From contig CAJURO010000006.1 of assembly GCA_910588985.1 (NCBI GenBank), forward strand, positions 1 through 64,000: a stretch of 64,000 nucleotides of DNA. The letters are read 5' to 3'. Under the pieces are notes generated by a model that saw nothing but the letters and a program-made list of their open reading frames with translations, did not search any database and had not been told where the DNA came from. This stretch comes from an uncultured Eggerthellaceae bacterium. GTDB lineage: Bacteria; Actinomycetota; Coriobacteriia; Coriobacteriales; Eggerthellaceae. Both the position numbers and the translations under genes were made by a program. Shown one piece after another: positions 33,097-41,720 of the stretch (its first letter is position 1; the number at the start of each line of letters is the position of its first letter).

Positions 33097-33167
33097 GTTT
33101 CTTCAATCGAATACGACGGATCAGCAGCTCAATTGCGAAATCGAAGCTCGATCCTTTAGGAAGCTCG

Positions 33168-34661
33168 ATGACCTCGAACAACGCGAAGCAGAACAACTAT
33201 CCTATCTACGACGCTGTGCCGATCGATCCTTCGGCGGGCACAGCGTGGCAAAGCGCCCCTTCGAGCTCAGCGGCATCAAGCGAATATCAGCGCCATTACG
33301 CAAGGCAAACAGGTAGCTCGTCAAACCATCCTTCCTTTGACGAAGCTCGCCGCACACGTGAACAAAGGAGATCGAACGCGCCGTCGTCGGAGCCTTCTTC
33401 CCGTGCAGCTGCGTTCCCACGCTCCTCTTCGCCGAACGCCTCTCGATCACAAGCGAACGACCAGCAAGCTGCCCAGGAATTCGAACGCTTGTGCCGCGTG
33501 ATCGGCAACTCGGTCTCACAAGCAACGCACGCCATCGGCGAAGGGCTCAAGAACTCCAAAGGGCCCATCACCGAAGGGCTTTCAAGCGCGGGGACTGCCG
33601 TGAGCGAAGCACTGGGCAAGTCTTACGAGTCGTATAGGCAATATCAAGCGAAGCAGCAGGTGAAATCCGAGCTACAGCGCCAGCAGGCTCTTATCAAGGC
33701 CCGCTTCACCTCTCCCTCTAAGCTGCGAGCAGGCGGCATCGTGCAAACGGCATTCGGCGGCATACTCTCGCTCTCGTTCGTCTCTGGCTTTCTTGAAGCG
33801 CTTTTGAGCGTTGGCTCCACAGGCGCTATCCCTTGGGTCGTGGGCCTTATCGTCACAGGCGTGCTCAGTGGCCTGTCGATCAAGCTCCTTGCCTCTGGCA
33901 TCAACAAGATCAGGCTGGCGAAGGTGATGGATGCCTATAAGCGCATCATCGGCAGGCGCGAGGTCATCGAAGTCTCCGAGCTTGCTACGCGCATGGGCAC
34001 TGCGCCTAAGAAGACGCTTGGGACTATTGATGAGGTCATCGCACGCGGATTGCTCCCTGAAGGGCGCCTTGACGAGGAACGCACGACGCTCATGCTCACG
34101 CCTGAGGCATATTCGCAATACCTTGAGTTCAGGAAGAGCCAAGCTGAGCGTGAGCACGAAGAGCTCATGCGCCGACAGCAAGAGGAAGCAGAGGCGCGGG
34201 CATTGGGCCTCACGCCAGAAGCGCGCCAATTCCTTGACATGGGGCGCGATTACATCGAACAGATGCAAGAGCTCGATGACGCCATCCAGGATGAAGCCGT
34301 CAGTGCCAAGATCGTTGCCATCGAAGAGGTGGTAAAGCGCATACTTCTGCGCGTTAAGGATGAACCCAGCGTCATCGATGGCCTTGGCCGCCTCATGAAC
34401 TACTATCTCCCGACCACCGTCAAGCTCTTGACCGCCTATGACGCCCTTGAAGAACAGACGGTGCAGGGCGAGAACATCATCAGCTCACGGCAAGAGATCG
34501 AGCAAACGCTCGATGTGCTCTATGCTGCCTACGAGAAGCTGCTCGACGCTACCTTCGAAGACCTCTCGATGGATGTCTCATCCGACATCTCTGTGCTGCA
34601 CACGGTCCTTGCACAGGAAGGACTCGTCGATGGACCCTTCGATGGGACAACGAAAAACTAA
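33168..34661 (+). CDS. XpaC-like protein (5-bromo-4-chloroindolyl phosphate hydrolysis family)
   Basis: This is a protein of about 497 residues. The first ~125 are Ser/Gln/Arg-rich and disordered. Two membrane helices follow (about 190-240, ending in the VVGLIVTGVLSGLSIKLLAS-type segment), then a cytoplasmic helical domain with a Glu/Arg/Gln coiled coil (about 320-350) and the XpaC-type core (MNYYLPTTVKLLTAYDAL near 409-426). The family is named from a Bacillus phenotype; the biochemical role is not known. It is paired with telA, as in many Gram-positive genomes. ATG 33168 is chosen for the nearby AGGAAG and because the region before it is not protein-like. Confidence 0.85.
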   Translation: MTSNNAKQNNYPIYDAVPIDPSAGTAWQSAPSSSAASSEYQRHYARQTGSSSNHPSFDEARRTREQRRSNAPSSEPSSRAAAFPRSSSPNASRSQANDQQAAQEFERLCRVIGNSVSQATHAIGEGLKNSKGPITEGLSSAGTAVSEALGKSYESYRQYQAKQQVKSELQRQQALIKARFTSPSKLRAGGIVQTAFGGILSLSFVSGFLEALLSVGSTGAIPWVVGLIVTGVLSGLSIKLLASGINKIRLAKVMDAYKRIIGRREVIEVSELATRMGTAPKKTLGTIDEVIARGLLPEGRLDEERTTLMLTPEAYSQYLEFRKSQAEREHEELMRRQQEEAEARALGLTPEARQFLDMGRDYIEQMQELDDAIQDEAVSAKIVAIEEVVKRILLRVKDEPSVIDGLGRLMNYYLPTTVKLLTAYDALEEQTVQGENIISSRQEIEQTLDVLYAAYEKLLDATFEDLSMDVSSDISVLHTVLAQEGLVDGPFDGTTKN

Positions 34662-34700
34662 AGCAACATTGGCAATTGACATACTCTGAAAGGAACCACC

Positions 34701-35858
34701 ATGGCCGATGAACTATCGAACATCAACGCAGGACCCATCCCTGAGCTGACCTTGGAGCCAACGCTTGACCAGGATCCCGAGGCCGAGATCGTAGAAGCGA
34801 GGACCATCGAGACCGCCGATTTGAAGCCCCCTGCGCTTGACGACTCCCTCTCTGAAGAAGAGCGCGCTCTTGTTGACAACTTCTCGAAGCAGATCGACAT
34901 CGCGAACACACAGCAGATCCTGCAATATGGCGCGGGTGCTCAAAAGAAGATGGCGGACTTCTCTGAAGCAGCTCTCAAGCGCGTTCGCACGCAAGACCTT
35001 GGAGAAGCGGGCGACTTGATCGCGGGCGTCGTCGTTGAGCTCAAGAGCTTCGACGCAGATGAGGAGAAGGGGCTCTTCGGCTTCTTCAAGAAGCAGGCGA
35101 ACAAGGTCACCGCACTTAAGGCTCGATACGACAAAGCTGAGGCGAACGTCAACAAGATCGTCACCGCACTCGAGGGCCATCAGATGGCGCTCATGAAGGA
35201 TGCGGCCATGCTCGATAAGCTCTACGAAGCCAACCTCACGTACTTCAAGGAGCTCACGATGTACCTCCTTGCTGGACGCAAGCGCTTGGCTGAGATCCGC
35301 ACTGGTCAGCTTGAGGAGCTGAAGGCACAAGCGCGAGCCACGGGGCGCGCAGAGGATGCGGAAGCCGTTCAAAAGCTTGAAGCAGCCTGCACTCGTTTCG
35401 AGAAGAAGCTCACTGACCTTGACCTGACACGCACCATCTCCATGCAGACGGCACCGCAGATCCGCCTTGTGCAGAACAACGAGATGCTCATGGTCGAGAA
35501 GATCCAAACCACGCTCGTGAACACCATTCCTCTTTGGAAGAGCCAAATGGTCCTGGCACTTGGCATTGCGAACAACGAAGCAGCGCTCAAAGCCCAATCT
35601 GCTGTGACCGACATGACGAACGAGCTTTTGAAGAAGAACGCTGAGAAGCTGAAGCAGTCGACCATCGATATCGCGCAAGAGAGCGAACGCGGCATCGTTG
35701 ACATCGAGACGCTCAAGGCCACGAACGAGAATCTCATCCAAACGTTCGACGAGGTCATGCGGATACAAGAGGAAGGTCGTATCAAGCGCGCCGAGGCCGA
35801 GGTCGAGATGCGCAAGATGGAAGCGGAGCTGAAGCAGAAGCTGCTCGAAGTGCGCTAG
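34701..35858 (+). CDS. telA: TelA-family toxic anion resistance protein
   Basis: This 385-residue, strongly helical protein has no membrane segments. The TelA domain covers about 55-385, with the Lys-rich FGFFKKQANKVTALKARY stretch (near 129-146) and QTAPQIRLVQNNEMLMVEKI (near 247-266), both typical. TelA proteins are linked to tellurite and cell-wall antibiotic tolerance, but the mechanism is unknown. It follows the XpaC-like gene by 39 bases. The co-occurrence suggests one membrane-bound complex: XpaC as anchor, TelA as the peripheral ring or coiled partner. The gene ends before copy C of the hairpin element. Confidence 0.93.
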   Translation: MADELSNINAGPIPELTLEPTLDQDPEAEIVEARTIETADLKPPALDDSLSEEERALVDNFSKQIDIANTQQILQYGAGAQKKMADFSEAALKRVRTQDLGEAGDLIAGVVVELKSFDADEEKGLFGFFKKQANKVTALKARYDKAEANVNKIVTALEGHQMALMKDAAMLDKLYEANLTYFKELTMYLLAGRKRLAEIRTGQLEELKAQARATGRAEDAEAVQKLEAACTRFEKKLTDLDLTRTISMQTAPQIRLVQNNEMLMVEKIQTTLVNTIPLWKSQMVLALGIANNEAALKAQSAVTDMTNELLKKNAEKLKQSTIDIAQESERGIVDIETLKATNENLIQTFDEVMRIQEEGRIKRAEAEVEMRKMEAELKQKLLEVR

Positions 35859-35896
35859 CGATTCCTTGGGATTCACAAGAACGGAACGATATCTGA

Positions 35897-35999
35897 GGGT
35901 TGCCATACGGCAATGAAAGCGAGGTAAGCCAAAGTCGCTGAGAGACTTATGTCTCGAAGCGACGACGCGGCGAGACTTTCATCTGCCTTATGGCAACCT
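35897..35999 (-). repeat. Dispersed hairpin element, copy C (inverted)
   Basis: The outer arms GGGTTGCCAT and ATGGCAACC enclose arms GAAAG/CTTTC and the conserved core CGACGACGCGGCGAGACTTT. Between positions ~35914 and 35980 it is nearly identical to the complement of the element at 42890. The long terminal repeats GACTCTGTTAAC of that copy are absent. It sits between the convergent telA and ATP-grasp genes and touches the stop codon of the latter. Confidence 0.85.
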
Positions 36000-36940
36000 T
36001 ATGATCTCTGCTTCATGCTGAGACGGCAGATCTCCTGGGCATGCGCTTGCATCAAGTCGTAGTGGAAGAGCTCTGTGCAGTCCTCGGATACGTTCGAGAC
36101 GCTATTCGCATCGATGAAGTACGCGCCTGCGCGCGTTTCGATGATGTCGAAGCTGCCAAAGACGAAATCAAGAGCTGCCGCAGCATGCGTGGCAGCTTCG
36201 CGAATCTCAAAAGAGCAGTCTTCGTAGCGCTCATACGTTGATCCCAGGCGATAAGCAGAAAGACCATTCTCGGCGATGCTCCGTTTGACGATGAGCGTCG
36301 GCTTGCTCCCCACGATCTCCACGCGCGTCAAGAACCCACGCTCAGGTTTGATGTATTCCTCCACGATGAAGACGATGTCAGGTGCTTGCTCAAGCCATGA
36401 AGCTGCTTCATCAGCGCTCTTCGCTAAGAAGGTATGAGTGGTTCTCCCCCCGCAATCAGGCTTGATGATGCAGGGATAGGAGAAGGAGGCTGGGTCAAGG
36501 ACAGAAGGACGATCGCATCCATAGACGCGGGGAACCATCACGTGCGCCTTTGCAAGCGCATTGGTCGAGGCCTGCTTGCTCACCTCGAACATATGCGCGC
36601 GACGTGGATTGAGGACAAGCTTTCCTGCCCTCTCCGCTTCTTCCATGAGCAAAGGTGCTCGCTTCAACGATGTACTATGCCCTCTGAACTGCCCACTTGC
36701 GAAAATGCGACTGACAAGCACGTCACACGCGAGAGCTTTCTCACGAAAGGATGCTCCCTCCATATCGATCAGGCAGGCTTCGCCATGCTGCGCACCACGA
36801 TCAGATAAGCTTCGCTCGATCTCAGATGCAAGCTTATGGTCGGACCATTCATCCGATTCGTAGAGCACGCCAATGCGCAGGCCATCGCTCAAGACCCCAG
36901 GATTATCCACAGTCGTTCCCTCTTCGCCATCAATGGGCAT
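35999..36940 (-). CDS. ATP-grasp enzyme (RimK/LysX-like carboxylate-amine ligase)
   Basis: This is an ATP-grasp protein of about 313 residues. The central domain has PCIIKPDCGGRTTHTF (near 152-167, the flexible ATP loop), VEEYIKPERGFLTRVEIVG (near 191-209) and the metal-binding end FDIIETRAGAYFIDANSVSN (near 264-283). It belongs to the RimK/LysX/D-Ala-D-Ala ligase-like group that joins a carboxylate to an amine. The substrate is unknown. It overlaps the permease gene by 11 bases from ATG 36940; a GTG about 13 codons later with GAGG upstream is an alternative. It occupies the place where an ABC ATPase gene would be expected, so it may modify the imported amino acid. It is last in the operon, and copy C of the repeat follows. 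Confidence 0.82.
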   Translation of the reverse strand: MPIDGEEGTTVDNPGVLSDGLRIGVLYESDEWSDHKLASEIERSLSDRGAQHGEACLIDMEGASFREKALACDVLVSRIFASGQFRGHSTSLKRAPLLMEEAERAGKLVLNPRRAHMFEVSKQASTNALAKAHVMVPRVYGCDRPSVLDPASFSYPCIIKPDCGGRTTHTFLAKSADEAASWLEQAPDIVFIVEEYIKPERGFLTRVEIVGSKPTLIVKRSIAENGLSAYRLGSTYERYEDCSFEIREAATHAAAALDFVFGSFDIIETRAGAYFIDANSVSNVSEDCTELFHYDLMQAHAQEICRLSMKQRS

Positions 36941-37736
36941 AGTCAAGCTTCTTCTCGAAGTAACGGCTTATGAACATGATCGGCAAGGTCAGGCAGAGAT
37001 AGAGAGCTCCGAGAAGAAGGAAGCACCCAAAGAAGTTGTAATTCGTAGCGCTGATCTCTCGCATGGTCTGGGTGAGCTCGATGACAGCGATGACCGAAAG
37101 CAGAGACGAATCCTTGATGATGCTTGCAAATTGGCCAGTCAAAGCCGGCAGCGTCCGTGTCACCATTTGCGGGAATGCCACAGAGAGCGCTGTCTGCGCT
37201 TGCGTCAACCCCAAGGCTCGCGCTGCTTCCAGTGGGCCGACGGGAAGAGACTCGTAGCCAGCGCGGACGATCTCTGCGATATAGGCACCAGCGAACACAG
37301 AGAGGATGATCACGCCTGCCACTACTCTATTGTCCACGCCCCAAGCTGTGCCGATGATGTAATAGAACAGGTAGATCTGCGCTATCAGGGGTGTCCCACG
37401 GATGATCTTGACGTAGAGGTCGCACAGATACCGTATGGGCAGGAACCGAGCACGCTGTCCAAGCGCTACAGGAATGCCTATGCACATGCTCCCCAGCAAG
37501 CTCGTTATAGAGATCACCAAGGTCATCATGAAGCCATCGGCAATGCGGATCCTATACTGGGCAACAAAATCGAAGTTGAGCGAGATGCCGACCAAGGCCA
37601 AAGAGGTCCCGATGACCGCGATGACCACCGCGCAGACGAGAAGATAGTTGAACGCCTTCTTGAAAAGCCCGACCTCTGCATGGACGGGAGCGAAGAACAA
37701 GCTGCCGAGCCCATGTGCCGCTATCTTCTCATTCAC
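36930..37736 (-). CDS. Amino-acid ABC transporter permease (HisM/GlnP type)
   Basis: This 268-residue permease has five to six membrane segments. The ABC coupling loop EAARALGLTQAQTALSVAFP (near 178-197) is the EAA motif of polar amino-acid permeases, and GTPLIAQIYLFYYIIG (near 121-136) is typical of the HisMQ family. The first ~40 residues before helix 1 form an extra N-terminal stretch. It lies between the solute-binding protein and the ATP-grasp gene. No ATP-binding cassette gene is found in this operon or nearby, so it must borrow an ATPase. Confidence 0.92.
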   Translation of the reverse strand: MNEKIAAHGLGSLFFAPVHAEVGLFKKAFNYLLVCAVVIAVIGTSLALVGISLNFDFVAQYRIRIADGFMMTLVISITSLLGSMCIGIPVALGQRARFLPIRYLCDLYVKIIRGTPLIAQIYLFYYIIGTAWGVDNRVVAGVIILSVFAGAYIAEIVRAGYESLPVGPLEAARALGLTQAQTALSVAFPQMVTRTLPALTGQFASIIKDSSLLSVIAVIELTQTMREISATNYNFFGCFLLLGALYLCLTLPIMFISRYFEKKLDYAH

Positions 37737-37799
37737 CAGCTACCTCTCCTCCTGCGCCATGATGCCTTGGTCACTGAATGCACTATCCTTTCTATCAGC

Positions 37800-38645
37800 T
37801 TACTCGAAATCGAAGAACCATCTGAAGGAATGCTCGTCGAATGCTTGCTTCTCCTGTGCAAGGTACTTCTCTGTCAAGCGGTCGAACTCACCATCTTGCT
37901 TAGACTGCGCGATGAATGCATTCAGCTGGTCGAGCAGCTCGGTGTCCCCTTTCTTTACCGCAATGCCCCACTCCTCGGCATCTTGGAACGGAATGAACAC
38001 TGCTGTTGTCGTATCGGGGTTAGCAAGGTTGTTACGGTAGATAGTCAACTGATCATAGAGGAAGCCATCGGCCTTTCCTTGCACGACCTCCGTGACGCAG
38101 GCGCTCTCATCAGCTAAGCGCACGATGTCTGCTTGGGGAAGATTCTTGGTAGCATACACATCTCCCGTAGACCCTGTCTTCACTGCCACCTTCTTGCCGC
38201 TTTGATTGAGGTCGTCAATGGACTCTATGCCCGACCCCGCATTCGCCAATATAGCCAACTGTGCCATCGCATAAGGATCTGAAAAGTCGACTGCTTCCTT
38301 GCGCTCATCTGTGATCGTCATCGAGCTCATCACACAGTCAGCTTTGTCTGTTTGAAGCGAAGGGATAAGACCGTCCCAGGCTGTGTTCTCCACCACCAGG
38401 TCATACCCATAGGCTTCGGCGAAGTCTTGCATGAAATCAACCGCGATGCCTTCTGGGTTGCCTGCTTCATCCTTTGTTTCGAAAGGCGGATAAGCCAACT
38501 CCATGGCCACCGTGAGAACAGGCTTGCTCTCCGTTGATCCCTGTTGCGGCTTCTGCGTCTCATGCGATGCGCAGCCTGCCAGCAGGCCAACACAGCACAT
38601 CGCAACTAAAATACCCCTGATCCCTCTTCGCATGTTCCCATTCAT
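37800..38645 (-). CDS. Amino-acid-binding lipoprotein of an ABC importer (SBP family 3)
   Basis: This 281-residue protein has a lipoprotein signal (about 1-25) ending in the lipobox LLAGC (Cys 25). The family-3 binding domain (about 42-275) begins VAMELAYPPFETKDEAGNP and contains the ADCVMSSMTITDERKEAVDF segment that marks polar amino-acid binders. It is anchored on the outer face of the membrane and feeds the permease downstream. It overlaps marR by four bases (ATGA), with AAGGA upstream. The ligand is not readable; an amino acid or small derivative is expected. Confidence 0.93.
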   Translation of the reverse strand: MNGNMRRGIRGILVAMCCVGLLAGCASHETQKPQQGSTESKPVLTVAMELAYPPFETKDEAGNPEGIAVDFMQDFAEAYGYDLVVENTAWDGLIPSLQTDKADCVMSSMTITDERKEAVDFSDPYAMAQLAILANAGSGIESIDDLNQSGKKVAVKTGSTGDVYATKNLPQADIVRLADESACVTEVVQGKADGFLYDQLTIYRNNLANPDTTTAVFIPFQDAEEWGIAVKKGDTELLDQLNAFIAQSKQDGEFDRLTEKYLAQEKQAFDEHSFRWFFDFE

Positions 38646-39130
38646 CTCTTGCTTTGTCCTTTCTCCAGGGCACCAATGAAATTGGCACGTACCTTATCGA
38701 GCGTCTTGCAGGTGATAGCAAGGTCAGACTTGCTCACTCCCTGCATCTGAACTTCAACCAACTGCGCCGAGATATGCTCGAATTCCTTCTGCATGCTCTT
38801 ACCTTGCTTGCTGAGCGAAACCTCGGTCACCCGATGGTCTGCTTCGCTCTTCTGTGTTTCGACATAGCCCTCTTTGACGAGCTTCTTCACAAGGGCCGTA
38901 ACAGTGGATGGATCGCGATTGATCTTCTCGGCAAGGCCCTGCATCGTCACCGTCTCTTGAGCAAAGAGCACCATCAATATGTCACCGTGCGAGGGAACGA
39001 GCCCCTCCATCCCATTTGCTTGCAGCTGATCGGCGATGAAGCCATTCGCTGCACCGAGCGTGCGGGCAAGCCGACTGATGAAATCATCTGTATTGGGCAT
39101 ACGCGTAGCTGCTGGCTCGTCATCGACCAT
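38642..39130 (-). CDS. MarR-family transcription regulator
   Basis: This is a regulator of about 162 residues. The winged helix-turn-helix lies around 60-125 of the short form (QGLAEKINRDPSTVTALVKK as recognition region, with KSEADHRVTEVSLSKQG as the wing). The ATG at 39130 with AAGGAAGG nine bases upstream is preferred; a GTG at 39199 would add 23 residues. The protein overlaps the binding-protein gene by four bases and follows the flavin/ferredoxin gene. MarR proteins usually repress their own operon by binding a palindrome near the promoter, and a matching palindrome lies at 39957-39968. Confidence 0.92.
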   Translation of the reverse strand: MVDDEPAATRMPNTDDFISRLARTLGAANGFIADQLQANGMEGLVPSHGDILMVLFAQETVTMQGLAEKINRDPSTVTALVKKLVKEGYVETQKSEADHRVTEVSLSKQGKSMQKEFEHISAQLVEVQMQGVSKSDLAITCKTLDKVRANFIGALEKGQSKR

Positions 39131-39216
39131 GACCGCACATCCTTCCTTCTCTTTGGCTGCATCGTTCGGCTCAAAGGAGAGCCTGAACGATCCGATCACC
39201 GAACGTCACGCCACCC

Positions 39217-39897
39217 TTAGGCAAGAAGCCCCTTCTCCTCGACAGCACCTGCAGGGCACACATGATGGCAATTCCCACACTCGTCGCATCGCTCGCCTAA
39301 GATGCGGTAAGGAGATCCCGCAACGATGGCCTTATGGGTGCAGACCGTCATACATGAGCCACATCCGATGCATGCATCGGTGATATGGAATCCAGGGTCG
39401 ACGAACGTAGCCCCTCCCCATGCAAAGCGCTCGCGCTCGATCTTGTGATCGCGATTGATCATATTGAAGTCATAATCATACAGCTCGCCCCATGCACGAT
39501 CGAGCGCGAAGACCGTCGTTTCGGGATATCTGCCCGTATCGTAGACAACAACATTGAAGTTAGGGTCAACCTCGGCATGTGCCGCGATCTCCTCTGAGGT
39601 CAGCTCGCGCACATGGCCGCTCACGCGGATCATGAACCCAGGGGCGAATTTGGGCAAGTTGTCCTCATCGTTGTAACAACGCATCTCGGTGAACTCGCCA
39701 CAGGCGGACAATGCGCTCCCAGCTTTCAGCTGTCGATAGAATGGCTTGCCTGTCATGGTGGTGAAGTACAACCCTTCGCTATCCCATGCAACGAAATGAG
39801 CGATCCGCGAGTCGACGCCTCCCTGATCATCAAGCGTCGCAAAGCTACAACAACCTACTTTCGAGAACAGATCGAAAACCTCTTGGATTGTCAGCAT
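39217..39897 (-). CDS. Flavin-binding PNPOx-like domain fused to a two-cluster ferredoxin
   Basis: This 226-residue protein has an N-terminal pyridoxamine-phosphate-oxidase-like split barrel (about 1-140, with SRIAHFVAWDSEGLYFTT near 30-47) that normally holds FMN or F420. The C-terminal bacterial ferredoxin domain has CIGCGSCMTVC (near 176-186) and CDECGNCHHVC (near 203-213), two [4Fe-4S] sites. The fusion suggests a small soluble reductase taking electrons from the clusters to flavin and a substrate. It is the first gene of the MarR/ABC/ATP-grasp operon, with a strong promoter upstream. Substrate unknown. Confidence 0.88.
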   Translation of the reverse strand: MLTIQEVFDLFSKVGCCSFATLDDQGGVDSRIAHFVAWDSEGLYFTTMTGKPFYRQLKAGSALSACGEFTEMRCYNDEDNLPKFAPGFMIRVSGHVRELTSEEIAAHAEVDPNFNVVVYDTGRYPETTVFALDRAWGELYDYDFNMINRDHKIERERFAWGGATFVDPGFHITDACIGCGSCMTVCTHKAIVAGSPYRILGERCDECGNCHHVCPAGAVEEKGLLA

Positions 39898-39956
39898 ATG
39901 AGCCTCCTCCTCGTCCTGCTCCTGAGAAAACCTCTGAAAGCCTTGTCCTGAAATAG

Positions 39957-39968
39957 TTTGATATCAAA
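39957..39968. promoter_or_regulatory. Palindromic operator candidate (MarR site)
   Basis: TTTGATATCAAA is a perfect 12-bp palindrome lying about 10 bases downstream of the -10 element of the operon promoter, i.e. over or just after the transcription start. A second, weaker half (TTTATGTCAAA, near 39986) lies between the -35 and -10 boxes. This arrangement fits repression by the MarR protein of the same operon. Confidence 0.65.
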
Positions 39969-39977
39969 GCGTTTTCA

Positions 39978-40006
39978 ATATTACTTTTATGTCAAAGCAA
40001 TGTCAA
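39978..40006 (-). promoter_or_regulatory. Sigma-70-type promoter of the PNPOx-ferredoxin/MarR/ABC/ATP-grasp operon
   Basis: On the minus strand, TTGACA (40006-40001) and TAATAT (39983-39978) are separated by exactly 17 bases. This is the strongest promoter match seen in the window. The expected start site is near 39971, about 75 bases before the start codon at 39897. Confidence 0.8.
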
Positions 40007-40082
40007 GGGCACAAGAGAATCGTCTTGACCCTCCCGTGTCCTTGGTCAGGCTTCTTATGAGGAGTGCGAGGAAAAGGATGCT

Positions 40083-41720
40083 TTATGAGCTTCGCACGAT
40101 ATCGATCGCTTCTTGAACCTCTGGAGCGATCCCTTCGCGAGCCCCATCAGCCGCACTTCCTGGCACAGGTTCGCCCTTCGCCTCCTCTTTCGCAACCTCG
40201 GCTTCGAACTCACGATCAGAGGCTGACAGACGCGAAGGCGGGTCGATCTGGAACTCTTGCGCTGGGGTGAAGAGGCTCACCACAGGCACCACGACGAGCG
40301 ACAGCAGCATGCAGAGTGCGCCGCAGTTGATCGGGCTTGCGATCAGCGGCGTGCCCGCGAAGCCCATGCACATATTGACAGCCGTCAGGCCAACGCCAAT
40401 GGCGAACGAGCACCACACAGCGGCCTTCGACACCTTCTTCTTGTACAGCCCCCACAGGAATGGCCCTAAGAAAGCGCCTGCAAGCGCGCCCCATGAGTAT
40501 CCCATCAGCTGTGCGATGAACACGATGGATGAGTGATACTGCAAAAGCGCGATGGCAGCCGAGATCACAATGAATACCACGAGCAGCACACGCATGCTGA
40601 CGAGCTGCTTCTTCTCATCCATCTTCTTCACGATGTTGCCCTTGATAAGGTCGATCGTCAGCGTGGAAGAAGATGTCAGCACGAGCGAGCTCAGCGTTGA
40701 CATGCTTGCCGACAACACGAGCACGATCACCAAGCCAATGAGAATGTCGGGCAGCGTTGAGAGCATCGTCGGGATCACCGAGTCATAGATCGGCGTGCCA
40801 TTCGCAGCGTATTCAATCTGCCCCTCATAGAGACGACCAAAACCGCCGAGGAAGTATGAACCGCCCGCAACGACAAAGGCGAATACCGTCGAGATAATGG
40901 CACCCTGCTTCACCGCCGGACCAGACTTGATGGCATAGAACTTCTGGACCATCTGCGGCAGACCCCATGTTCCCAACGAAGTAAGGACTACAACGCCCAA
41001 CAGGTTGAAGAGATCAGGTCCAAAGAAGCTCACATAGGCTCCCTGCATCTCAGTGCCGCTTGCTTGGATCTGGGAAAGCTGAACAATCGCTTCGCTAAAG
41101 CCGCCATTGCTCATAAGGACTGCCACTATAACGGCTGTGATGCCCAAGAGCATGACGATGCCCTGAATGAAGTCATTCATGACCGTGGCCATGTACCCAC
41201 CAACAACAACATAGATGCAGGTGATGATGGCCATTCCGATCACGCAGACATCATAGGGAAGATCGAACGCCATGCCGAAAAGACGCGAGAGGCCGTTATA
41301 CACGCTGGCGGTATAGGGAATAAGGAATACGAAGATGATGGCGGCAGCAGCAATCCTCAGTGCCTTCGAGTCATAGCGCTTACCAAAGAACTCTGGCATG
41401 GTCTGCGCCCCAAGACGATGCGTTATCTCGCGCGTGCGTGGCCCTAAGATCCACCATGCCAAGAGAGATCCCAGGATGGCGTTGCCAATACCTGCCCATG
41501 TTGCGGCAAGGCCGTACTTAAAGCCAAACTGTCCCGCATAGCCGACGAACACGACGGCTGAGAAGTAGCTTGTCCCGTAGGCGAACGCGCTCATCCAAGG
41601 ACCTACCTTGCGACCACCGAGCACGAACCCATCAACGGTCTTCGTCGAACGATTGCAATAGATGCCCACCCCTATTGCAATACCAACGAACACCAATACC
41701 AGCACTATCTTCGCTATCAT
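40083..41720 (-). CDS. Sodium:solute symporter (SSS family)
   Basis: This 545-residue transporter has about 13 membrane segments with the LeuT-like fold. The start is typical (DGFVLGGRKVGPWMSAFAYG near 30-49), and the SSS signature region is GYMATVMNDFIQGIVM (near 174-189). The C-terminal ~50 residues are cytoplasmic and Glu/Ala/Pro-rich. The family imports sugars, proline, pantothenate, carboxylates and others with sodium; this one resembles the proline/pantothenate branch in its N-terminus but the substrate is not certain. The ATG has AGGAGGG upstream. It stands alone and has a structured leader. Confidence 0.9.
   Translation of the reverse strand: MIAKIVLVLVFVGIAIGVGIYCNRSTKTVDGFVLGGRKVGPWMSAFAYGTSYFSAVVFVGYAGQFGFKYGLAATWAGIGNAILGSLLAWWILGPRTREITHRLGAQTMPEFFGKRYDSKALRIAAAAIIFVFLIPYTASVYNGLSRLFGMAFDLPYDVCVIGMAIITCIYVVVGGYMATVMNDFIQGIVMLLGITAVIVAVLMSNGGFSEAIVQLSQIQASGTEMQGAYVSFFGPDLFNLLGVVVLTSLGTWGLPQMVQKFYAIKSGPAVKQGAIISTVFAFVVAGGSYFLGGFGRLYEGQIEYAANGTPIYDSVIPTMLSTLPDILIGLVIVLVLSASMSTLSSLVLTSSSTLTIDLIKGNIVKKMDEKKQLVSMRVLLVVFIVISAAIALLQYHSSIVFIAQLMGYSWGALAGAFLGPFLWGLYKKKVSKAAVWCSFAIGVGLTAVNMCMGFAGTPLIASPINCGALCMLLSLVVVPVVSLFTPAQEFQIDPPSRLSASDREFEAEVAKEEAKGEPVPGSAADGAREGIAPEVQEAIDIVRSS

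Noticed and set aside
34713..35906. Long minus-strand frame (about 397 codons) opposite telA.
   Set aside because: It is a shadow of telA; low-complexity Leu/Arg/His pattern and no family match, whereas telA is clear.
36873..38117. Long plus-strand frame of about 414 codons opposite the permease and binding-protein genes.
   Set aside because: It is a mirror frame; the minus-strand proteins have membrane, lipobox and family motifs.
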